The translations under genes were made by a program, and so were the position numbers. 64,000 bases of DNA from Eledone cirrhosa (Eukaryota > Mollusca > Cephalopoda > Octopoda > Eledonidae): NCBI GenBank assembly GCA_964016885.1, contig OZ024749.1:27545872-27609871 (forward strand), in the 5' to 3' direction. The notes below the pieces were generated by a model. The model ran no database searches and was not told where the DNA came from. It saw only the letters and a list, made by a program, of their open reading frames with translations. Below, one piece after another: positions 51,383 through 56,120 of this stretch (positions are counted from its first letter, which is position 1; every line of letters begins with the position of its first letter).

Positions 51383-51639
51383 AATACATACACACACACA
51401 TATATATATAAATACATACACATATAAATATATATATATATATTTTAAAGATACTTCCTTTTTTTTCTTTTTAATAGGTCCAGATATTCCATTTAGATCC
51501 ATGGTTACCTCAGCTGGATCTTGCAATCTTGGAGAAATCCAAACATTTTATTGGAAATTGTGTATCTTCCTTCACATCATTTGTGGCTCGAGGCCGACTA
51601 CGAGATAAAGCACCGACATCTTACTGGGGCTTCAGCTGA
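19647..51639 (+). CDS. POFUT1: GDP-fucose protein O-fucosyltransferase 1 (8 coding exons)
   Basis: Coding exons: 19647-19836, 26497-26591, 34965-35142, 45334-45433, 46787-46982, 48573-48703, 50621-50726 and 51478-51639. They total 1158 nt, giving 385 residues plus a stop; the human enzyme has about 388. The family transfers fucose from GDP-fucose to Ser/Thr in EGF-like repeats, including those of Notch, inside the ER. Visible landmarks are a hydrophobic segment at about residues 19-33, YCPCMGRFGNQ (59-69), NPFGPFW after residue 155, HLRNGVDW (246-253) with the family's catalytic arginine at 248, SPQCLGY, and [10 protein letters not shown] near the end. Sequons lie at N36, N84 and N134; N84 matches the conserved NRT site. 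All junctions are phase-compatible, and seven donors are GT while the intron 7 donor is GC. The protein stops at YWGFS, without the expected ER-retrieval tail. No other host gene is recognisable nearby. Family and exon assignment are very secure; the first Met and the transcript ends are inferred. Confidence 0.96.
20336..20424. mobile_element. Mariner-type MITE in POFUT1 intron 1
   Basis: GAGGGTGTCTCAAAAATATA and the closing TTTTTGGGACACCCTGT are imperfect inverted ends like those at 14501-14598. Confidence 0.75.
20430..22550. other. POFUT1 intron 1, mostly unassigned
   Basis: Poly-C/poly-A runs at 20708-20729 and G-runs at 20922 and 20994 stand out. A GCTTGCAGGGAAAACACG plus (GATGAT) tail at 22050-22078 resembles a SINE/LINE end. 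No coding exon is seen. Confidence 0.45.
22557..22721. repeat. 54-bp minisatellite, three units
   Basis: Units start at about 22558, 22612 and 22666 with CAATACTTGGTCAAAGTCAC and differ at only a few sites. 54 is a multiple of 3, so minus-strand open frames arise by chance. Confidence 0.92.
23546..23710 (+). mobile_element. tRNA-derived SINE head
   Basis: GGCATGTGGTTTAGTGG and GAGGTTGTGAGTTCGATTCC are box A- and box B-like. The body retains TTGCTCCATTTCATTCAAC. Confidence 0.75.
23920..26045 (+). pseudogene. RTE-like non-LTR retrotransposon remnant in intron 1
   Basis: The fragment encodes a reverse transcriptase in pieces. A connector region comes first (24185-24390), then [18 protein letters not shown] (24790-24850), then [20 protein letters not shown], then [14 protein letters not shown] (25000-25040), then [19 protein letters not shown], then [10 protein letters not shown] with FADD at 25330-25341. 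It ends with a distal [11 protein letters not shown] (26005-26038). The endonuclease is missing (5' truncation). Stops and frameshifts separate the blocks at about 24390, 24700, 25110 and 25620. [13 protein letters not shown] is typical of RTE-type enzymes; clade is inferred. A sister copy is at 49235-50395. Confidence 0.85.
26058..26410. repeat. AT-rich ~25-bp minisatellite before exon 2
   Basis: A degenerate unit resembling ATACTAATATATATAATGTG plus TTTAT repeats about a dozen times and ends some 90 bp before the exon 2 acceptor. Confidence 0.85.
26497..26591 (+). CDS. POFUT1: POFUT1 exon 2: GRFGNQ nucleotide-sugar binding block
   Basis: This 95-nt exon completes the split Gly codon and encodes [17 protein letters not shown], an NRT sequon and LPPWRTY. 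The GRFGNQ block belongs to the GDP-fucose binding part of the family. The acceptor is TACAAG, following a poor (TTTA)n polypyrimidine tract; the donor is GTAAGA. The exon is too short for simple ORF finding but is unmistakable by homology. It ends in phase 0. Confidence 0.94.
26611..26830. mobile_element. piggyBac-type MITE in intron 2, 20 bp after the donor
   Basis: CCCTTTAGCATTTAAGCCGG at one end and AATGCTAAAGGG at the other are inverted, with TTAA on each side (26607-26610 and 26831-26834). TTAA targets and CCC...GGG ends fit the piggyBac superfamily. Copies inverted relative to this one lie at 42914 and 43439. Confidence 0.82.
27120..27295 (+). mobile_element. Diverged SINE-A copy
   Basis: GGTGGTAAATTAGCAGAGTT, AGTACAAATCCTCC, CAACTTTGCCTTTCATC and AGTACTGTACTGGGG. 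Confidence 0.6.
27340..27470 (-). mobile_element. SINE-C tail fragment
   Basis: TTTAACATCCATTTTTCCAT and a GGTTTCTACAGCTG phrase resemble the antisense SINE 3' body. Confidence 0.5.
27575..28590 (-). pseudogene. PHD-finger LINE 3' half, antisense in intron 2
   Basis: On the minus strand it begins at [10 protein letters not shown] (about 28580), then [15 protein letters not shown], then a PSGKW start of the zinc finger. This is followed by [40 protein letters not shown] and RGRPRKTW. It ends in a CCCACCCTTGCAAGCAGGG tail next to (GATGAT). A poly-C run (28132-28146 on the + strand) and frame breaks show decay. It belongs to the same family as 39820-41397, with moderate divergence. Confidence 0.82.
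28593..28846 (+). mobile_element. 3' end of the 31.4-kb LINE family
   Basis: [15 protein letters not shown] coding sequence, the 3'UTR phrase GAGTTGTAGTGCACCTGAGC and TTTCATTATTAT are present. It abuts the antisense LINE at 28590. Confidence 0.9.
28847..29050. repeat. (CA)n/(TA)n microsatellite
   Basis: Alternating ACACAC and ATATAT runs. Confidence 0.97.
29051..29208 (+). mobile_element. SINE-B 5' part, interrupted
   Basis: GGAGGCACATGGCTTAGTGG, GGTTGTGAGTTCAATTCTC and AGCAAGACACTTTATTTCAC. The match to SINE-B stops at GATAGGGACC, where Penelope-like sequence begins. Confidence 0.88.
29209..29922 (+). pseudogene. Penelope-like element C-terminus (GIY-YIG endonuclease remnant)
   Basis: The translated pieces include [12 protein letters not shown] (29529-29564), then [20 protein letters not shown] (29634-29693) carrying the YIG of a GIY-YIG nuclease. 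An in-frame tail follows, with [38 protein letters not shown] and a stop at 29920-29922. That order is typical of the endonuclease end of Penelope-like retroelements; the reverse transcriptase is absent. Stops at about 29587 and 29713 and frameshifts show it is dead. It sits in POFUT1 intron 2, sense to the gene. Confidence 0.78.
29923..30645. other. AT-rich DNA, possible Penelope-like 3' region
   Basis: Two loosely similar blocks occur near 30040-30190 and 30240-30390, each with TAAATTCCTT and CTAATACATTTATC-like words. No coding sequence. Confidence 0.45.
30647..30832 (+). mobile_element. SINE-A, first of a tandem pair
   Basis: Near-identical to the reference copy at 16873; begins GGATTGGCAGTATCGGTAGA and ends AGAAACAATTAT. 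Confidence 0.92.
30842..31032 (+). mobile_element. SINE-A, second of a tandem pair, with 14-bp direct repeats
   Basis: ATTTCTGAAGACAG occurs at 30831-30844 and again at 31030-31043, bracketing this copy like a target-site duplication. Tandem duplication of SINE plus flank is the alternative. Confidence 0.9.
31190..31390. repeat. CA/TA microsatellite with ~40-bp higher-order unit
   Basis: ACACACACATATATACATAT and ATTTATAC alternate, as in 33346-34881. Confidence 0.95.
31400..33345 (+). pseudogene. 5'-truncated LINE with near-intact reverse transcriptase (intron 2)
   Basis: An open frame at 31459-32799 encodes a non-LTR reverse transcriptase. Visible motifs are [60 protein letters not shown] and KYADDIKLY (YADD at 32424-32435). 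A single TGA at 32797 interrupts it. The same frame then continues [14 protein letters not shown] through [19 protein letters not shown] to the natural stop at 33235-33237. The 3'UTR ends GAGCACTTTACACAATAATT and (ATT)n, reproduced in four or more truncated copies in the window. The 5' endonuclease domain is missing. The motifs fit the Jockey/CR1-like supergroup; exact clade not assigned. It is sense to POFUT1. Confidence 0.9.
33346..34881. repeat. 1.5-kb CA/TA satellite in intron 2
   Basis: Units resembling CACACATATATACATATATA and TTTATACACAC repeat about 40 times up to 85 bp before exon 3. Long Tyr/Ile/His/Thr open frames here are artefacts. Confidence 0.97.
34965..35142 (+). CDS. POFUT1: POFUT1 exon 3: substrate-binding N-terminal lobe
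   Basis: The exon encodes residues 96-154, running from [14 protein letters not shown] through [19 protein letters not shown] and CFSIE to CQMKEG. The acceptor is ATTCACAG and the donor is GTAAGT. Relative to fly and human the segment just before IPFDEWF is several residues shorter. Immediately after the donor the same frame stays open into the intron for about 2 kb because the repeats there are multiples of 3 bp. Confidence 0.95.
35146..35633. repeat. (CAT/CAC)n triplet tract after exon 3
   Basis: Nearly 490 bp of ATC, ACC and GCC triplets, with a ~90-bp higher-order pattern around CACCATCATTATCTT. Because it is a triplet array it keeps the exon 3 frame open as Thr/Ile codons. Confidence 0.97.
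35697..37212. repeat. 42-bp minisatellite, 34 nearly identical copies
   Basis: GGTACCATGATAAAATACAC recurs at an exact 42-bp spacing from 35727 to 37113 (34 occurrences). Only the first few units vary. Three shortened or mutated units (31-bp spacing) close the array. 42 is divisible by three and the unit has no stop in several frames, so very long open frames appear on both strands: a 14-residue repeat with [11 protein letters not shown] on the +, and two frames on the minus. None has domain support, and the array lies within intron 3. Confidence 0.98.
37213..37890. other. Intron 3 DNA with SINE-C-like tail and a TA-rich palindrome
   Basis: GTTGGTGTTAGGTGGGGGAT at 37349 and (GATGAT) near 37490 resemble a SINE-C end. 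TATATGAAAAATTCATAT and its complement at 37752-37817 form a hairpin. Confidence 0.55.
37890..38220 (-). mobile_element. Full-length SINE-B, antisense
   Basis: It matches 8996-9341 along its length, including GGACGGGAACTGATTCTGGC and the tRNA-like end TAAGCCATGTGCCTCC. Confidence 0.9.
38540..39010. repeat. (CA)n/(TA)n/(CATA)n microsatellite with short unique islands
   Basis: ACACACATGCAGACACC-type repeats dominate; unique islands lie near 38690-38800. Confidence 0.85.
39011..39760. other. Unassigned intron 3 sequence with hammerhead-like core (minus strand)
   Basis: On the minus strand CTGATGA (39256-39262), a potential stem-loop and GAAA (39221-39224) mimic a hammerhead core. The + open frame at 39195-39512 has no recognised domain. 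This may be a Penelope-like terminal relic. Confidence 0.35.
39820..41397 (+). pseudogene. LINE with embedded PHD-like zinc finger (intron 3)
   Basis: The ORF starts truncated with [14 protein letters not shown], then [45 protein letters not shown] and [21 protein letters not shown] (YADD at 40441-40452) and [10 protein letters not shown] follow. A PHD-like finger comes next: CSVC at 40615, CPKC at 40657, WVHKR at 40672 and VCGRC at 40729. The connector and C-terminus carry [33 protein letters not shown] and [10 protein letters not shown], with TAA at 41395. One extra A in the run at 40332-40336 shifts the frame before HQGS. The finger's cysteine after WVHKR is Ser. The endonuclease part is missing. 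Other copies at 6190, 27575, 50895 and 52855-54550 are antisense. Confidence 0.9.
41465..41775 (+). mobile_element. SINE type C copy
   Basis: It matches 13690-14030 over most of its length and ends in (GATGAT)n. Confidence 0.87.
42080..42110. repeat. (TA)n microsatellite
   Basis: About 15 TA units. Confidence 0.95.
42116..42330 (-). mobile_element. 3' end of the 31.4-kb LINE family, antisense
   Basis: GAAATTATTGTGTACAGTGC and ACTACAACTCGTCAAAGGTG are the antisense 3' terminus. The coding end is visible to 42330. Confidence 0.9.
42340..42650. repeat. CA/TA microsatellites with short unique spacer
   Basis: Several short TA and TGTG/ACAC runs. AGTGGTTGAGYAGTGTGTGT occurs twice (42555 and 42591). 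Confidence 0.8.
42768..42910. repeat. Dispersed repeat family E fragment
   Basis: It shares CCTGCTAGAAATAGCAGCC and AAATC with 5066-5090; unknown class. Confidence 0.45.
42914..43134. mobile_element. piggyBac-type MITE, truncated at one end
   Basis: It begins CCCTTTAGCATTTACATTGC after TTAA (42910-42913) and runs parallel to 43439-43658. The far end stops at AAATGCTAA, directly fused to LINE 3' sequence. Confidence 0.78.
43131..43276 (+). mobile_element. 3' end of the 31.4-kb LINE family
   Basis: CTCCATGCTTCCCGAGATCC, ACACTACAGCTAA (stop) and GAGTTGTAGTGCTCCTGAGC match the LINE 3' end almost perfectly; this is a very short insertion. Confidence 0.9.
43280..43434. repeat. Dispersed repeat family E fragment
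   Basis: GGATGGTCATGACTGGAATG matches 5178-5197. Confidence 0.45.
43439..43658. mobile_element. piggyBac-type MITE, complete
   Basis: 220 bp flanked by TTAA at 43435-43438 and 43659-43662, with ends CCTTTAGCATTTACATTAC and TATATGCTAAAAGG. It has the same length as the copy at 26611. Confidence 0.85.
43919..44000 (-). mobile_element. SINE-A fragment, antisense
   Basis: TTTGAACTCAGAACACC, TGCGAAGCATG and CTGCCAATCCAC. Confidence 0.72.
44078..44292 (+). mobile_element. SINE-A-like copy
   Basis: GTGGATGGCAGAATCAGTAG, GAGTTCAAATCCCGC and AAAATAAAGTACCAGTAATG. Confidence 0.82.
44430..44632 (-). mobile_element. SINE-A-like copy, antisense
   Basis: AGGCACAAGGCCAGCAATTT, GGATGAAAGGCAAAGTTAAC and AACTCTATGCTGCAAAGC. 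Confidence 0.82.
44640..45330. other. Intron 3 tail: small GAAGGAAGG repeats and TG microsatellite
   Basis: Four units around GGAAGGGGTGATAACATC occur at 44700-44815, then TGTGTTTGTGTATG repeats. No gene. Confidence 0.6.
45334..45433 (+). CDS. POFUT1: POFUT1 exon 4: GNPFGPFWD block
   Basis: This 100-nt exon completes Gly155 and encodes [17 protein letters not shown] through ELWKE plus two bases of Arg188. The acceptor is GATTGCAG and the donor is GTAACT. The NPFGPFWD motif is a strong POFUT1 signature. It lies 10.2 kb downstream of exon 3. Confidence 0.95.
45538..45870. repeat. ~22-bp GGGTTTAGAAG minisatellite, intron 4
   Basis: GAAGGGTTTAGAAG with variable AAGTGTAG/CCTTG spacers repeats some fifteen times. 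Confidence 0.93.
46250..46700. repeat. ~65-bp satellite monomers with inserted LINE end, intron 4
   Basis: ACTTATCTACTGGAC, ACAAAACCTCA and AAAATATATGG phrases recur near 46265, 46319, 46397 and 46625. A related monomer sits at 61070-61145. Confidence 0.8.
46445..46605 (+). pseudogene. PHD-finger LINE 3' terminus inside the satellite
   Basis: The frame reads [20 protein letters not shown], then [13 protein letters not shown], then a stop-free run into the CTTTGCAAGCAGGGAAAAG tail and (GATGAT)n. It corresponds to the C-terminal end of the antisense element at 27575. About 160 bp only. Confidence 0.75.
46787..46982 (+). CDS. POFUT1: POFUT1 exon 5: catalytic HLRNGVDW block
   Basis: This 196-nt exon starts in Arg188 and encodes [28 protein letters not shown] and [12 protein letters not shown]. 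The arginine in HLR (residue 248) corresponds to the family's essential arginine in fucosyltransferase motif I (HxRxGxD). The acceptor is GTTAAG and the donor GTAAGT. Phase is 2 in, 0 out. Confidence 0.96.
47000..47560. other. Intron 5: local duplication and SINE-like tail
   Basis: TTTTTAGGGTCTCTAAGACTG occurs twice (47030 and 47129) within a ~95-bp duplication. A SINE-C-like CAACCTCTCTAGTGCTGG segment follows at 47427. Confidence 0.6.
47914..47938. repeat. Poly-A run
   Basis: About 24 A bases without interruption. Confidence 0.95.
48062..48200 (-). mobile_element. Diverged SINE-A copy, antisense
   Basis: TGGTACTTTACTGCTACTAT, GGATAAAAGGCAAAGTC and GGATTTGAACTAAAAACG. Confidence 0.6.
48245..48445 (+). 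mobile_element. SINE-A-like copy
   Basis: AGAGTTCAAATCCCGCCGAG, TTTGCCTTTCATCCTTTTG and AGTCCCAGTCTAGTACTGGG. The downstream TCTTTGGAAGAAATCTGC flank also occurs at 12147. Confidence 0.75.
48573..48703 (+). CDS. POFUT1: POFUT1 exon 6: NACA and SPQCLGY cysteine blocks
   Basis: This 131-nt exon encodes [19 protein letters not shown], and [12 protein letters not shown] plus two bases of Arg297. The conserved cysteines of this region, disulfide-bonded in the known family structures, are all present. The acceptor is TTTCCACAG and the donor is GTACAG, weaker than its neighbours. The first 27 bases after the leading TTG are duplicated 277 bp downstream inside a perfect hairpin. Confidence 0.95.
48832..48903. 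repeat. Perfect 25-bp hairpin carrying a copy of POFUT1 exon 6 sequence
   Basis: 48832-48856 and 48879-48903 are exact reverse complements around a 22-base loop. The span 48853-48879 matches exon 6 bases 48576-48602 at 24 of 27 positions and still translates NACANTDKF against NACANIDKY. Confidence 0.9.
49068..49166. mobile_element. Short palindromic element (MITE-like)
   Basis: TTAAGGCTAAA and TTTAGCCTTAA form the ends; ACTGGAGTTT and AAACTCCAG pair inside. Confidence 0.6.
49235..50395 (+). pseudogene. RTE-like LINE remnant in intron 6
   Basis: Same family as 23920-26045. The blocks in order are [35 protein letters not shown] and [16 protein letters not shown]. An internal deletion follows, then [20 protein letters not shown], a KAFDSVDH block and [29 protein letters not shown] (FADD at 50098-50109) and YLVENIKKP precede a TAG at 50230. 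Frameshifts occur near 49690 and 49900. It lacks the endonuclease and is sense to POFUT1. Confidence 0.85.
50621..50726 (+). CDS. POFUT1: POFUT1 exon 7: HIFVATDKD block, GC donor
   Basis: This 106-nt exon encodes [20 protein letters not shown], then [14 protein letters not shown]. The VATD motif is typical of the C-terminal Rossmann lobe. The acceptor is ATTTTTCAG. The donor reads AAAAG/GCAAGT, a non-canonical GC site with an otherwise near-perfect consensus. Using the nearest GT, 4 bp later, would shift the frame and destroy the match of exon 8. Confidence 0.93.
50730..50870. repeat. CA/TA microsatellite at the start of intron 7
   Basis: ACACATACACAAACATAC-type repeats and a TA run. Confidence 0.85.
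50895..51345 (-). pseudogene. PHD-finger LINE fragment, antisense in intron 7
   Basis: The minus strand covers the second half of the zinc finger (about 51250-51340), [11 protein letters not shown], and W+KFRELLPLV. It then reaches [22 protein letters not shown] and [12 protein letters not shown] segments. Decayed; same family as 39820-41397. Confidence 0.75.
51350..51450. repeat. (CT)n and (TA)n microsatellites before exon 8
   Basis: CTCTCTCT and TATATA runs within 130 bp of the acceptor. Confidence 0.95.
51478..51639 (+). CDS. POFUT1: POFUT1 exon 8: C-terminal block and stop
   Basis: The terminal coding exon gives [33 protein letters not shown], then [12 protein letters not shown] and TGA. 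GNCVSSF is highly conserved and places a cysteine near the C terminus. The fly and human proteins continue for roughly 8-14 residues after the SYFWGF/SFFGM block to an ER-retrieval tetrapeptide; here the stop follows one residue after WGF. The acceptor is TTTTTAATAG. Confidence 0.94.
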   Translation, partial: VQIFHLDPWLPQLDLAILEKSKHFIGNCVSSFTSFVARGRLRDKAPTSYWGFS

Positions 51640-52380
51640 TCTCAGATTATTATCTCTGTTTATCTCTTCACATCCTGTACCACATGAAATCACATTAGCA
51701 AGACATTCTTGAAAAGTACAAAACACTACTAGTGTTAATTAAGAATTAAGAATTGTTGTCTTTACTTCAATACTGCCACTAGTTGAGTTGTAGAGATTAT
51801 AAATATTTAATACAAACAACATTATGACTGCATCACATTGAGAATAGAACTCTTTACTTTAATATTGAAAATTTTCACAGCAATCTATCCATTAATAAAG
51901 TTACTATAATCACTTAAATTAACAAACCACTGAAACCATATTGGTAAGACATTATTGAAGAGTACAAAACAACAATATTATTGCCGCTAATTAGAAATTA
52001 TAGTCTTTACTTTAATATTATAAATTTTCACAACAATCTGTCCACTAAACGTTATAAATATTTGGTTCAAAATAGCACCACATTAAAACTTAGCCTTTAC
52101 TCTAATACAGTAAATTTTCACAGCAATCTGTCCACTAGTAAATATACTATAAATATTTAGTACAAACAGTACTATGGCTGCATCACATTAAAATGTAATA
52201 TTTACTCTAATACAGCAAATTTTCACAACAATCTGTCCAGTACTAAAGATACTATAAATATTTAGTACAAGCAGTACTATGGCTGCATCACATTAAAACT
52301 TAATCTTTACTTTAATACAACAAATTTTCACAACAATCTGTCCACTAGTATAATAGCACTATAACAAAGTTGTTTTTAGA
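51640..52380 (+). repeat. POFUT1 3' flank / probable 3'UTR built of ~105-bp repeats
   Basis: After the stop codon the sequence is a degenerate tandem array. A segment beginning TTTACTYTAATACAG and ending near GGCTGCATCACATTAAAA recurs at 52096, 52201 and 52306, an exact 105-bp period. More diverged units lie upstream near 51761, 51852 and 52005. A phrase resembling GACATTATTGAAGAGTAC also occurs twice. The end of the transcript is unknown, so how much of this is UTR is inference. Confidence 0.7.
51894..51899 (+). promoter_or_regulatory. Candidate polyadenylation signal for POFUT1
   Basis: An AATAAA hexamer lies 255 bp after the stop codon, the first exact match downstream. AT-rich context makes chance matches likely, and later ones exist near 52663. 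Confidence 0.3.
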
Positions 52381-52784
52381 TATTTTCTGTTAAGTCAATA
52401 CAGGATGATAAGAGTTAAAACAACCAATCATTATGTCTCATTGTTTGTTTGTGTCTCTGTCTGTTCATCTAAAGATTGAAGCCAAAGGGAGGAGTGCCAA
52501 AAATCTCTTCAAGCCATTTTGTAGCATAAGATCAAATACCAAATGAAAGTCAGATGCCAATCTCTATGTAAATCTGGTCTTCTAAAATAATATATTTTGA
52601 TGGGGTAAGTTTATCCTTTCAGTGAATGGTAAAGTTTATATTTTTATTTAACAGACAAAAATAAATAAATAAATAAACTTTGAATAATTGTTTTTAATCA
52701 TAGGTACAAATTCAGAAAATGTTTGACCACCCACCCCTTCCTCTACTCATTGATGGATTAAGGGCAAAGTTTACCTTGGGTGCA

Positions 52785-52870
52785 ATGTGAGGTCCAGTGG
52801 TTAGGGTGTTGGACTAACCCTAACCCTAATATTGTTTATGTATTTGATTCCTGGTTTGGGTGGTGATTTG
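52785..52870 (+). mobile_element. tRNA-like SINE head fragment
   Basis: AGGTCCAGTGGTTAGGGTGT is A-box-like and TTGATTCCTGGTTTGGG follows at the usual spacing. Confidence 0.45.
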
Positions 52871-53690
52871 GTCCCCCAGATAGCAGAAGCTATCAACTAT
52901 TTGTATGAGATCTGTGCAATTGATGGGGCATGCTATTTGAGGATCTTTGCTTACTATCCCTGTGCAGGGTTCACATATGAAGTCCGTGTTTTTTGCTAGC
53001 CTGCCTGTTTTCCCATACATCTCTTGTGTACTCACTGTCTGCATTTGGAAAACTGGATAGAATTTATGCCTACCCCTTTCCTGCATACTGAGGGTATCAT
53101 AGCTCTGTTTCCTCTACTGCTCGCAAGGAATTTGGTCTTGGTCAGGTTGACTTAGAGGCCTTTTGTTTCCAAGTTATGCCTCCATGTCTGAAAGTTATTC
53201 TCTAATTCTGTCAGACTTGGCTAAGAGCGTCAGGTCGTCAGTGTATCGTAGTTCCCAAGGGCAACCAGTCTTAAATTCCTCTGTTATAGCCTGTAGGACA
53301 ATAATGAAGAGGAGGGTCTAAGGATGGAACTCTGGTGAACCCCCACTTGTACGCTAAATTCCACACTGTATTCATTGTTGATTTTAACTTTGTTGGTGGC
53401 CCCTTTGTACATGGCCTGCACTGCTCTCATGAGCCACTCATCTATGCCATGTTTTCTGAGGGCCCACCATATTATGGGTCGAGGGGACTGTCAAAAGCTT
53501 TCTCTAGGTTTACGAATGCTAGTGAGAGCAACTTGCTTTTAGTCAAGTACTACTCCTGCATTTGCCTCACAAGGAACAGGACGTCGTTGGTGCTTTTTCC
53601 CAGCACAAATCCAAATTGCATCTCATTTAGGTGTATACTGACTAGGTTTGTATGCAATGGTAGTCAGGTCTTCTGTACAACTGCATGATG
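52855..53690 (-). pseudogene. PHD-finger LINE fragment 1, antisense, downstream of POFUT1
   Basis: Read right to left it starts at MQFGFVLGKSTND (about 53630), then [26 protein letters not shown] and a decayed catalytic box. A broken zinc finger and [11 protein letters not shown] (about 52860) complete it. Frame breaks are frequent. It directly abuts a second copy at 53690. Confidence 0.78.
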
Positions 53691-54550
53691 CCAAAGGTCT
53701 CGATCCAGTGTCATTGTCTTAGAGAGGTGTAGGTGGGAAGGTCAGTTTTTATCACCTTGTCCCAGGTTTTTTTTGGTCTACCCACTCCGCAGCTTCCATC
53801 AATTTTCATTGCCCTGCACTTTATTATACAGCTATTGTCCTTCATGCGCATCACATGTCCATACCAGCGCAGTCTCCTCTCCAGAACACAACATTTGATA
53901 CCTCTTATGCTTAGTTCGTTACCATTACACATCCATCAGAGCATGCAAGCTTCATTTCTTTCTAATCTACGCAGGTCTTCAGCACACAATGCTCACTACC
54001 ATGTAATGTCGCTGTTCGTATACATGCATCATACAATCTGCCTTTCATTTTTAGAGAAAAACCCCTTGTGGCCAACAGCAGTATTAGCTCTCTGAACTTT
54101 TTCTATCCCATTCTAACTCTGGCTACTACACTTTCAGAGCACCCTCCTCCACTGCTGATTTTGTTACTCAGGTAACGGAAGGTGTCTACTATTTCTATAG
54201 AATCATCTGGGCAGTTGAAGGAGATATCACCCAGTGGGTCCTTGCTACTTACTGCACCTGAACATCGGCCACATATAAAATCTACATTCTTAGATAGCTT
54301 ACCTCTGATCCCACTGCATCTTTTATGTACCCATAGTTTGCATTTGGGACATAGAAAGGAGTACGCAGAAACTCCATTCTTACACACTGAGCATGGCCAT
54401 TTCCCAGAGGGAACCTGTGCCCTATTCTCCTTTCTGCATACTAGAACCTTAGCCAAGTTGACTCTAAGTCCTTTTGATTCAAGGCCATGCTTTCATGTTT
54501 GGAACTTCCTCTCTAGTTCAGCCATAGATTCAGCTATGAGAGTTTCTTAA
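53690..54550 (-). pseudogene. PHD-finger LINE fragment 2, antisense
   Basis: Read right to left it begins near LIAESMAELER (54540), then [18 protein letters not shown], then a complete finger with [16 protein letters not shown] and ICGRC. The connector and [30 protein letters not shown] and a terminal LDRDLWH segment follow (53695). This copy keeps the cysteine lost in the 39820 copy. Confidence 0.85.
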
Positions 54551-55920
54551 GAAAGGAAGCAAGAATGTAGATGAAGTTTCTTAAGAAAGAAACCTAAACT
54601 CGAAAAAGTCGAACTTTCTTAAGAAAGAAACTAAGAATGTATATGAAGTGTCTAAAACCAACAATGTAAATGAAGTAAAAAAAGTTAAAAAAATAATCAC
54701 ATTTTTTTTTTTAGCAAAAGGTCTGCATGCCAGCCCAGATAGTCCCAGGCCCACTTAGCAATCGCACGCCACCACGAAACGAACGTCAGTCACCCAGACT
54801 GGGAGTCCGAGACGCAGCTCATGCACCAGCTCGAAGGCCGCAATTCTACTGAGTAGAATACTCATACTTATGGGTACTTTTCACATTTTTTTGTTTAAAA
54901 AAAAAAAACGAAACGAATGGAGGTAATTTCGGGAGTAAATATATTTACAAGAAAATTGATAGCGCATTGGTGGTATTATGACGATATCTGAATTGGGTTT
55001 TGCTTTAAAATATGAAATTATATTTATCAGAAATATCGTCTTGAGACCAACGCATTAACAATTTTCTGTATTCCGAACGATTTACCTCCATTTATATATT
55101 TTTTTTCAATCGAAAATCACTTACCTCCGTATAGACGACAGTCCAGCTACATTATTGACGTGCTTCTTTCGCCCTCTGACCAGCGTTTATTTGGCCGTGG
55201 GACGTATACGCTATAAAACTCCTTAGATATTACGTGAAGTATATGATTCTTTCGCCTTCTAGCCTTGTACTGACCAGGATCCTACGAGAAGTATGTCCTT
55301 AAACTGTTCCTGTCGAATTCTAAGCAGGCCACAGAGGATCCTACCAAATATTCCTTTGTCCTGTCTATACATTCACCAAAGGATACACAATTGATGGACA
55401 ACTATAAGTTCATTCCCTAACAGCACACACACATATATAAGCAAGACGACGCATGCAAGCGTGGGAGAAACTATGGGACATTGACCAATGTTTTAGTTGA
55501 CCGTAGGAGATCCTATGGAACATATGCACCCTGAAGAAAACTAACGTTTAAATAATTATTTCTGACATTATGGCAGGCGGGCTTTGCGCTGTGTTCTTCA
55601 GCAAGACACTTTATTTGACGCTGCTCCAGAAATGAGTTGGACAACATCAGTGACGTGGAGCTACACTATGTCGACAAAGAGCAAGTCTTCCAAAACGAAT
55701 TTATAACAAAACATGAGGATATCATGAAGGGAACTAGAAATTTACCAACTAAAATAATAAAAAAAATACACATTTGTGGGAGGAGGTGTTGTATTACATT
55801 AGAAGGTAAGGTGTGGCAGAAACTAAACAAAACTAACGTTTAAATAATTATTTCTGACATTAGGGAAATAAAAATTAGTTTCAATAAAACTGATCAACAT
55901 AAAATAAAGCTTTATTAGAA
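54550..55920. other. Intergenic DNA, mostly unassigned
   Basis: TTTCTTAAGAAAG palindromic words repeat at 54543, 54577 and 54608. A GC-richer patch at 54715-54860 and the region 55140-55480 show no domain. 55570-55660 is a SINE-B body fragment (CAGCAAGACACTTTATTTGA). Confidence 0.5.
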
Positions 55921-55924
55921 AAAT

Positions 55925-56120
55925 CCAAGTAGGGGGAAAGACATGAGCAGGGAGTTCCATGGAGCCAACATTCTGGACGAGAAGGTCTGGCGGTACTGAT
56001 TTACACATAAACGCGAGCGTATGTATGAGGGCTAGAGGCGTGGGAATGACCATTAAACATAGCAGAAAAAAATGTATGTATATATATATATATGCATGTG
56101 TGTTTCATTTCGCAAGTAAA
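55925..56120. repeat. ~200-bp direct repeat, copy 1
   Basis: GGGGGAAAGACATGAGCAGG, GGAGTTCCATGGAGCCAACA and TTTCATTTCGCAAGTAAA correspond to 56808-57012 at roughly 80% by eye. A third, shorter relative lies at 57140-57215. Class unknown. Confidence 0.8.

Noticed and set aside
52813..52830. Telomere-like CTAACCCTAACCCTAA
   Set aside because: There are only about two and a half units within a tRNA-like SINE head; too short to be an interstitial telomere.
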